The notes beneath the pieces were generated by a model. The model searched no databases. It was not told the DNA's origin and was given only the letters and a program-made list of their open reading frames with translations. A stretch of 64,000 nucleotides of DNA, from contig JAAALK010000079.1 of assembly GCA_019279435.1 (NCBI GenBank), positions 98,419,332 to 98,483,331 on the forward strand, given 5' to 3'. Position 1 is the first letter of the stretch, and every line of letters begins with the position of its first letter. This document shows, in pieces, positions 56,250 through 64,000 of the stretch. The DNA is from Zizania palustris. Its lineage: Eukaryota; Streptophyta; Magnoliopsida; Poales; Poaceae. The translations under genes and the position numbers were made by a program.

Positions 56250-57138
56250 GGGCTAGTTTTTGTTTTTGTTGCAACCTGGCAGCAAGAGTCGTGTAGCTTT
56301 GTAGTCTACGACATAGAATGATAGTCTAGCTTCGATAGCAGCCTGACACAGCCTTCGCGTGCTTCTCGGTGCCTCGTGTTTGCTTCTAGGCAGCTAGATT
56401 TTTGTGCGGAGTGTGTTTGTGCATCTTCGCCGTTCGAAGTTTACCTCGTAGGCTTTGCTTTATTGCTTCCTTTGTTGTTTTGCTTCGGAGATCGCGAGGT
56501 AGTATTCGGAGTTCAGTGTTTTGGCCAATCAACCTCGCAGAACATACTTCGCTGAACCTTCGGCTTCGGAGTGTCTGTTTTGAGTTTTTCCCTGGCTGCT
56601 TTCAAGTTGGTTTTACGAAGGTGCTTCAACCGATCTGGTGTAAACATTTTATTCGGAGGTCTTCACTTCGAAGGCTGCACTCTGAACAGACTGGCTTCGA
56701 AGGTTTCGAAGTAGGCTTCGACAGCTACACACTTCGCTCAATTGTACTGAATGAGCTTCGACAACATCAGGCTTCGCACATTCACATTGACAGGCTTCGA
56801 TGAGTATCGAACAGGAGACAAATTTTGAATAGTAAACTTTCATCTCTGTTTACGTGCATTCAAGTTAAACCTCTGTGATGATCTACTTGTGTGAAGCTTG
56901 GTACGTTCATGTGTTAAATGCTTTGTTAATCTGCCTTTAAGCACTGTGTTGGTGTCTCTTTGTTTAGGACACCGATCGTTTTTAGGCTAGATCAGTTTAG
57001 GCTTTGTTGATATGTTTACTTTTCCCTGCTAAGTCTGTTGAGGTGCGTTGGGTGTTGGGAGCATGCCACAGATTCGAAAGAATTTTTTAGGCGCCCATTC
57101 ACCACCCCTCTGGTCTCTACTTTCGGTCCTACAGTCAC

Positions 57139-57476
57139 TTCACCATAGACCTGGATCCGGCCAATGAAGAAAAGATCAATCTTCAACAAGCTAAAACCGA
57201 GCTGCCGGGCGCAAACCATCGGATGATAAATCTCATAGGATGGCTTGCATGTGGGACCAACTGTGAAGTTGATTGGCAGAAGATGAGGAGTGATATTGGC
57301 AAGAAAGATGGCCTCGCTCTCCGGACTCGCTAGCACATCGACCAAATATAGTCAATGTGGATATTCATAGTGGGCAAGAGATTCGTAAGCATACCACACG
57401 ATGCAATCACTAACAAAACAACTGTAGAATTCTTTGAAAAATCGGGCCAAGAGATAGGCGACCGCCTCGCCTAGGG
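57139..57476 (-). pseudogene. Antisense ORF region of gypsy H, right piece
   Basis: Minus-strand reading: YLLARFFKEFYSCFVSDC, VDVLASPESEAIFLANITPH, PSYEIYHPMVCARQLGFSLL, then the F insertion. One internal stop (TGG to TGA type, near 57356). The YHPMVCARQ motif is familiar from grass gypsy-associated ORFs of unknown function. Truncated on its upstream side by the start of element I. Confidence 0.6.
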
Positions 57477-57541
57477 ATAGGCATCAGAGCCTGGTTAGGG
57501 TTTTTCCATACCTTGATCGGTTCTAAACCCAGGTAGTGATC

Positions 57542-60295
57542 ATGACTTCTCCTGGAAAGGTCTCGTCCTTAGAAGCTTATGGCTATAATTATTGGAAGAC
57601 TCGCATGCGAGCCTATCTCATGAGCCAAAGCTCGGACATTTGGGACATTTGTGTTCACGCTACTTTCACCATATTGCCTGTTGCTGAGCGTAATTCTCAT
57701 GATATTATCGCCCAACATCAGAACAACAACAAAGCGGTGAACATTTTGTTTTCTGGTTTAGGTCCCACTGAATTTGAGCATGTGAGCCATCTCACCACTG
57801 CTAGAGAGATCTGGGCTACCCTCCAGGCACACCATGAGGGGATAGCCTAGGTCAAGGCTCGACTCTATCAGACCTACCGGCGTGAATATGAAAATGTTAC
57901 ACAGAAGCTGGGTGAATCTATTGAAGCTTTGTTTGGTCGTTTTCAATCGATCATCAACAAGCTTCGGGCCAACAAGGCCGAGGGAGTTCAGCTGGTCTCA
58001 GATCATGAGAAGGCGCTCAAGGTTCTCCATACATTGGACCCTAAGATCTGGGAGATCAAGGTATCCTCTATCATTGAGATCACATCTTATGATACCTTGA
58101 CAATTTCTGAGTTGTTCAGCAAGCTAAAGGCCACTGAGGTTGATACCCAATTGAGATCAAATCTCACTAGCTCTGGATCAAAAACCCTGTCCCTTGCTAC
58201 ACCTTCTGCTGACCCCTCTTCTGTGAGTTGTGCTGGGTTCTCCTTGATGTCTATCACCGAGGACCAGCTTGAGTCGTTAGGAGATGATGACTTGTGTCTG
58301 TTTAACAACCGGGTGCGTCGTGTCTATGATAAGCGAATGTTCAAAAGACAATGCACAAAATCCGGGTGCTTTGAGTGTGGTGATCCAGGTCACTTCATCG
58401 CCGACTGCCCCAAGCGCAATGGTCACAAGAAGGGTACCGGTGGTGGCTTCTACGACTCCGGCAAGCACGACAACTCCTCCTTCACAAAGGGCAAGCCAAA
58501 GACCAGATTCTTCAGAAAGGCCCTGGAGGACTACCGGTGGGAGAACAAGAAGCGGGACAAGGCCTTCTTCGCCGAGATGGAGAAAAGCTACTCCAAGTGG
58601 TCTTCGTTTTCTTCCTCTTCATCAAGCTCAAGCGATGAGGAGATCGTGATCAGGAAGGGGAAGGAAAAGGACGATCCGACAGGCCTCTGCTTCATGGCCT
58701 TCGCGGACAGGCCGAAGAGCCACTCACATCGATGCCGAAGATCCCGCAAGAGCTTCTGCTCAATGGCTCTTAGGGATAAGGAAGAGAAGGGCTCCTCCGA
58801 CGACTCCGACGACGACGACAATGAAAAGGTATCTTCTTACGAACGTGAAATCGTTGATTTACTTGAACATAATCATCAGGAGTTGAGATATCGGGAGAAA
58901 CTGCTTAGAGGGGCTAAGAAGAGGATATATGAACTTGAGAGTGAGCTTGCCGTGGCCAACGGCAGAATTGAGAGTCTATCTTCTTCCCCTTGCTTGGGTG
59001 ATAGTAGTGAATGCCCAAAGTGTGAGGTGTTACTGTGTGACCTGACGACTCTGAAGTCCAGGTACACAAAAAGGGTAGATGAGAGGGACGCTTTGGCCAC
59101 TGAGCTTGAGAGTGCTCAGCTGGAGCTAAAAGATGCTCATGCCACTATCGTCATGCCCTGTGTTGATTGCCCATCCCATCTAGCTAGTTTAGCTGAGCTG
59201 AAAGCCAAGGGTGATGAGCAGTTGGGCAAGTTGGAGAGAGTCAGAGCTGAGCTGGTGCAGACTAGGATAAAACATGAGACACTGTCAGTTCCACCCACTG
59301 GTTGTGAGAGCTGCTTGTCTTTTAGATTGGAGTTGCTCAAGCTGAAAGCTGAGAAGTCTGCTCAAGTTGATAGAGAGTGTGAGACCTACTTGTCTCAGGT
59401 GGAGGTTCTAGCTTCCTTGAGAGAGGAGCTAGATGATGTTCTGAATGAGAACTTTTACCTCCGTCAAATCCTGAGTTGGGTGAGTGCCAGAGAGCCACAG
59501 CTCAGCATGATGATCTAGTAGTTTAAGAGGCAGGATGGGTTTGGGGTAGGCTACACCTACACCAAGGCTGATTTTGAGAGTGCTATTAGCCGGGCAGTGG
59601 AGTGGAGTAAAATGACTCCTAAACAGAGATATCCCAACACTCACTCCACTGAGTCTTTCTAGGCTAGTCATCCCAAGTATGGAGTGTTCCAAGAACAGCC
59701 TAAAGCTCCACCCAAGAAGCCCATCTGGGTTCCAAAGCCCAAACACCTCTGCACTTCTCTAGACTCTCTTCCTGGACCCTCTCACACCAAGGAGTCTACA
59801 CCTAACACCACCAAGCCCAAGAACCCCAAGCCTCAACCACATCCCAAGAAGCCCACTTACCACTGTGAGTACTGTCAGAGAGATGGGCATCTTGAGGAGT
59901 TTTGCTTCAGGAGGAAGCGGGTTGAGAGAGCAGAGAGAGCTCGTAGTGGGCAGGAGCAGTTCTACAAGCAGGGTGGTAGAATGAGAGTTCCTCAACGCGG
60001 GGAGAGGCTAGAGGCTAGGCCGCGTCGTGTAGGTGGTGGTAGAGGAGACGGATTTCATGCCCGTGCTCCGGACGGTGGTGTTCGCTCCGGCAGAGCTCTA
60101 GGTCATTTTGGATATGGCTTTGGACCTCGTAGCCGAGACTTTAGGCAGAACCGAGGACCGCGCTTTGAGCCACGTTTTGGTCCAGACTCTTATGATTCCT
60201 TCTGCTTTCCGTCTTTTGAGAAGATGGCTCGACACTGGTTTAGTTCTTTTGCTAAACCTGGTGCCGGACCATTTGCTCCCCCTTACGACCACTGA
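57542..60295 (+). pseudogene. Gag of element I, broken by stops
   Basis: ATG at 57542 (MTSPGKVSSLEAYGYNYWKTRM), UBN2-type domain (ALFGRFQSIINKLRANKAEG, TLDPKIWEIKVSSI), knuckle [14 protein letters not shown], Ser/Asp linker, coiled coil, second knuckle [14 protein letters not shown], Arg/Gly tail. It supplies the full-length view of C's gag. In-frame TAGs at 57848, 59516, 59519 and 59660, each lined up with CAG in C or in the expected reading. The final TGA at 60293-60295 is followed by pol in the -1 frame, as in C. Confidence 0.88.
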
Positions 60296-60297
60296 TT

Positions 60298-62574
60298 GTG
60301 CAGTATCGGGGACTGGAGGATGTATGGATCATGGACTCAGGATGCTCTCGCCACATGACGGGACATCACAGATGGTTCTCTAGTCTCTCTCCCCTGAGCT
60401 CCAAGGAATACATCACATTCAGGAACAATGGTCAAGGGAAGGTACACGACATTGGCTCAATTCGCATCTCTGACCATTTCTCTTTGAAGAATGTTGCTTT
60501 GGTTGGGAATTTGAATTTCAATTTGATTTCTGTTTCGCGACTTCTTTAGGATGGGTTGGAGGTTCGCTTTAAGAAGGGCATGTCTTCTGTGGTTGATTCT
60601 AGAGGGTCTTTGATTTGCTAGATCTTTACCTTTTGGTATGGTTTTTCGGATTGATTTCTCTAGTTCTTTTGGCCCTTCTCAATGTTTGATTGCTGGATCC
60701 TCCTCTGAGCTCTGGAAGTGGCATAGGAGGTTGGGCCATTTGAGTTTTGATCTGCTAGTCAGGTTGCGCTCTATGGACCTCATCCGAGGATTGCCCAAGC
60801 TTAAGATGGAGAAGGATCTAGTTTGCCATCCATGTCATCACGGGAAAATGGTTGCAACTTCTGACTCACTTGTGATTCAGGTGATGACTTCGTACCCGGG
60901 AGAGCTGTTACACATGGACACTGTTGGTCCAACTCGGGTACGCTCAGTCGATGGGAAGTGGTACGCGCTTGTGATCGTTGACGATTTTTCTCGATTTTCG
61001 TGTGTTTTCTTCTTGGAGTCTAAGGATGAGACTTTTCATTTTGTCCATGACCTGATTTTGATGTTGAAGAATGAGAACAATGGTCGGATTCGAGCAATTC
61101 GCTCTGACAACGGCTCTGAGTTCAAGAACTCTCAGGTCGTCAGCTTCTGTAGTGATCAGGGTCTTGATCATCAATTTTCTGCTCCTTACACTCCCCCACA
61201 GAATGGCATTGTGGAACGAAAGAACCGCATGCTAGTCGAGATGGCCATGACGATGCTCGACGAGCACAGGACTCCTAGGCGCTTTTGGGATGAAGCCATG
61301 AACACGGCTTGCTATCTAGCCAACCGCATTTTTCGTAGAGCTTATCTAGGTAAGACTTCATATGAGTTGCGGTTTGGCAGACAACCCAAGGTGAGCCACT
61401 TGCGAGCGTTTGGCTGCAAGTGCTTTGTGCTCAAGAAGGGAGGGCATTTGGACAAGTTTGAGTCTCATTGGTGGGATGGAGTCTTTCTTGGTTATGCTTT
61501 GCATTCTCGAGGCTTCCGTGTTTGGAACCTCGACTCCCAATAGTTTGTCGAGACTTGCGAGGTTTCTTTTGATGAGTCATTGCCTTCTTTGACTCCTTTT
61601 GAGATTTCTGAAGATGGTGAGCTCGGAGAGTCCATCTTCGAGGAAGATGATGATGTTCCAGCGGTTGATGAGGGTGGGTCTTCTGCACACCCTGCAGACC
61701 CCACACCTTCTGAGACTTCGACTGAGGACGAGGGCGGACCTCTGATCACTTCTTCCACTTCGATCGAGCCCCCTCAGTCGAGTCCAGAGGTGCCAGCTGC
61801 TGACTCTGGTGGGGTGACTTCAGATCACCAGGGATCCCGAGCAGTTCAGCGTGATCACCCCTCAGAGCTCATCATCGGTGATCTATCTGAGAGAACTTTG
61901 CGCTCTTCTGTTGACTCTCTTGCTGTGTTTGCTGAATCTGCTTTTGTTGCATCTTTTGAGCCCAGAGACATTTCTCATGCTCTTTCTGATTCAAATTAGA
62001 TTAATGCTATGCAAGAAGAGCTTGAGAATTTTGTCCGCAATCGGGTTTGGACATTGGTTGAGCTGCCACCCGGATGCAACCTCATAGGCACCAAGTGGGT
62101 GTTCAAGAACAAGCAAGGTGAAGATGGGGTTGTGGTGCGCAACAAAGCTCGACTAGTGGCTCAGGGTTTTTGCCATAAGGAGGGTATTGATTTTGAAGAG
62201 ACTTTCGCTCCTGTTGCCTTTCTTGAGTCCATTCGCATTCTTTTAACTTTTGCCGCTTCGAAGGGTTTTAAGGTTTTTCAAATGGATGTCAAGAGTGCTT
62301 TTCTGAATGGGTACATAGAGGAGGAGGTCTATGTTAGGCAGCCCCCTGGTTTTGAAAACCCAAAGTATTTCGTATGGCTCCAGATCAAGCAGACCAAGGA
62401 CGACATCTTCATCGACCAGAGTAAGTACATGCGGGACATGCTGAAGAAGTTCGACTTTGGTGGAGAGCTGAAGCCTCAGATGACTCCAATGGGTACATCC
62501 GGGGGCCTAGACAAGGACGAGAGCGGAGTAAAGGTCAATGAGAGAGAGTTTCGAGGGATAATCGGTTCGCTACT
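60298..62574 (+). pseudogene. Pol of element I, broken and truncated
   Basis: Protease [10 protein letters not shown], integrase with D-D-E motifs ([22 protein letters not shown]) and the RT N-terminal half ([11 protein letters not shown]) are present. Damage: stops at 60547 and about 60618 (CAG to TAG), a one-base insertion near 60630, a TAG at 61541, TGG to TAG at 61997, and a deletion after PPGFENPK (near 62370) that removes 93 codons including YVDD and rejoins in frame at LQIKQTK. Truncated at 62574 before most of RNase H. Confidence 0.88.
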
Positions 62575-64000
62575 TGTAACACCCCAGAATTAAAAAAGAA
62601 TTAAAATAAAAGAAATATTAAAAGAATTTCTGGAATTTATAATTAAAGAAAAACCCTTAAAGAGCCCTATTAAAGGCAAAACAGAGATAAATATTCAAAA
62701 TCTGGACTTGAAAATTTTATGAGATGAACTAGAGGCCAAAATATAATATTAGGAATTTTTCCAAATTTTTATCAACAGTGATTCAACCCTTAATTAAATA
62801 TATGAATTACTGGATTTATTTTAAATCAGAAAATCATTCTAAACCTTAATGGGCCGCAACCCCCAAAGTACCCCGAGCCCGGCCCAGTCCAAACACGTGA
62901 CACCGACAGGTGGGGTCCGCATGTCGGCACGTCTCTCCTCTCTCCTCCCCGCGCCCGCGCTCCGCCGGCCCACCCGTCAGTCGCATGCGACCGCCTTCGC
63001 CCTCTGACCACTTGGCCCCGCATGTCGGCGCCCTCCTCCCCGCACTCACACACCGACAGGTGGGGGCCGCCTGTTGGGATCGTCTTCCTCGTTGGAAGGG
63101 GATCCCCCTTCCTTCCCGCCGGTGATCCCCTTCCCTGTTTTGTCGCCAGCCGCCTCGATCTCGCCCGATCCGCCCTGGGATCCCTTTCCCCGACCACCGC
63201 GACCCCCTTCCATCCTTAGTTCACGCGCAATCGGGTATATGGAAGCCTATCCGAGGAGAAAAGGGAACCTCGCCGGAGATGGAAATAAACCTTCGGGTTT
63301 CCCCAGTTTAACCTTCCATCCTCACCGCCGGTGACCCCTATTTATACCCCTCGGCTCACCGCACTCCACCCACACCACTAACGCCCTAGCCGAAGCAATC
63401 CCAAGTGCCCTGCTCCCTTCTTCGGTTTCCTCTCCTGCTGCAACTCCGGCCGCCGCTCACCGCCTCCTCGGACCCCCTCCGCCCTAGCCACCACCACCGT
63501 CGAGACCGCCAGTGTCCGCCCATCCTCGGCCACGTCTCCGTTGGCCGTGAACGACGTCGGATCTCCATCATCGTCAAGATCCCGAAAAGGCATCGCCGTC
63601 TACCCTCGACGCCGGTCGCCGTCCGTCGCCCATCTTCGCCGCCGTAGGTCCGGCTGGAACCGCCATCATCTCCTCGTTCCATTTCTGTCGAGACCTAAGG
63701 CCTAGCCCCCTCACCATCACCGCCGCCGCCGCACCCAAGGCCACCGTCGCCGGAGACGAAGCCCCTTACACACGTGCCGTGTCGGACGCACTCACGGCCA
63801 TCCGATCATGATCGGAGGGCTACGATTAAATCCCTTTGGGATTTAATCAGGACCCTCGGATCTGGTCAAAGCGGTATCGAGGCCTCTCGGCCGTCGATCG
63901 CCACTTAACCCGCTCGATCGATCCCGTGCGTCCACGCGTAACCTTTCACACGTTTTAATCTCAGCCGTCCAATTTCATTAAACCCTCCCGCCTCACATCT
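62575..64000 (+). repeat. Partial LTR of another retrotransposon (probably gypsy), at least 1426 bp
   Basis: Begins TGTAACACCCCAGAATT, a start common among grass gypsy LTRs (Tekay/Del-like), abutting element I's pol. AT-rich for 300 bp, then GC-rich (62870-63780) with a TATA box CTATTTATACCCC near 63339. Short frames in the GC-rich part are on all strands with no recognisable domain. Runs off the window, so neither its end nor its internal region is visible. Could instead be another repeat type with the same start. Confidence 0.6.
63801..63848. repeat. Two adjacent perfect palindromes in the right-end LTR
   Basis: TCCGATCATGATCGGA (63801-63816) is a 16-bp perfect palindrome. Eight bases on, GATTAAATCCC-TTT-GGGATTTAATC (63824-63848) is an 11-bp stem with a 3-base loop. 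Confidence 0.85.

Larger units (their letters stand above)
50544..57133 (+). mobile_element. Element F: C-type solo LTR, interrupted by element J
   Basis: TGAGGAGCCATGCTGAAGAG at 50544 to GGTCCTACA at 57133, flanked by a perfect target duplication GTCAC (50539-50543 and 57134-57138). No internal region belongs to it; removing J (51707-56249) and one GGGCT leaves about 2.04 kb, the size of C's LTR (2031 bp). A solo LTR is the product of recombination between the two LTRs of a full element. TATA box CTATAAATAG at 51134-51143. The distal part 56340-56800 is TTCGAA/CTTCG-rich like C's. H's sequence continues on both sides. Confidence 0.92.
57477..62574 (+). mobile_element. Element I: C-family copia relic without 5' LTR, truncated in pol
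   Basis: Starts at GGCATCAGAGCCTGGTTAGGG, a primer-site-like sequence, with no LTR before it. Gag (57542-60295) and pol (60298-62574) align with element C throughout. At 62574 the RNase H part stops at GSLL where an unrelated LTR begins. At least five stops, a frameshift and a 279-bp in-frame deletion in RT. Older than C. Confidence 0.9.

Noticed and set aside
62826..63682. Cellular gene in the GC-rich right end
   Set aside because: Short overlapping frames on both strands with no domain, start context or introns; better explained as a GC-rich LTR.

Overview
The window is a stretch of grass (Poaceae) nuclear genome made entirely of nested LTR retrotransposons. I see no host cellular gene, tRNA, rRNA or CRISPR array. 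The grass assignment rests on SIRE/Maximus-type Ty1-copia elements with two-knuckle gags, Tat-type Ty3-gypsy elements with antisense extra ORFs of the plant 'putative gypsy type transposon' kind, iMet-type primer sites and GC-rich LTRs. The species cannot be named from this.

Left half (1-36904) is a Russian doll four levels deep. Copia element D (its 5' LTR ends at 36484, then a gag stub) was invaded by gypsy element G (visible 8571-34729). G was invaded by copia C inside its integrase gene (visible 1-8570) and by copia A inside its antisense gene (11676-31348, TSD CCTTC). A's 5' LTR was then invaded by copia B (21640-30450, TSD GCTTC). G supplies the integrase C-terminus (+), a 118-bp tandem repeat array, two antisense ORFs (the large one spliced and with its own TATA box) and a 495-bp 3' LTR.

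Middle (36905-57476) is an old, decayed gypsy landscape. It holds a minus-strand gag plus probable LTR (K) and a plus-strand integrase relic followed by an antisense ORF (H). H is split by copia E (41365-50173, gag-only, very long LTRs) and by a C-type solo LTR F (50544-57133, TSD GTCAC). F itself contains element J (51707-56249, TSD GGGCT), a young non-autonomous element whose single gag-like ORF runs into its own 3' LTR.

Right end (57477-64000) is a C-family copia relic (I) with many nonsense codons and an in-frame deletion of the reverse transcriptase YVDD box, cut off by the start of an unrelated LTR (TGTAACACCCC...) that runs off the window.

How the parts work: the copia gag/pol units (C and B have open pol frames) could supply enzymes to gag-only relatives such as E. 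Many disabling mutations in A, E, G and I are C-to-T changes, often CAG to TAG, as expected for methylated silent DNA. The most interesting unexplained signals are an inverted repeat that brackets the polypurine tract and LTR start in all SIRE subfamilies here, a conserved non-coding block in their 3' regions, a four-module TCGG-N11-CCGA dyad near the end of the E LTR, and the antisense promoter/gene in gypsy G.
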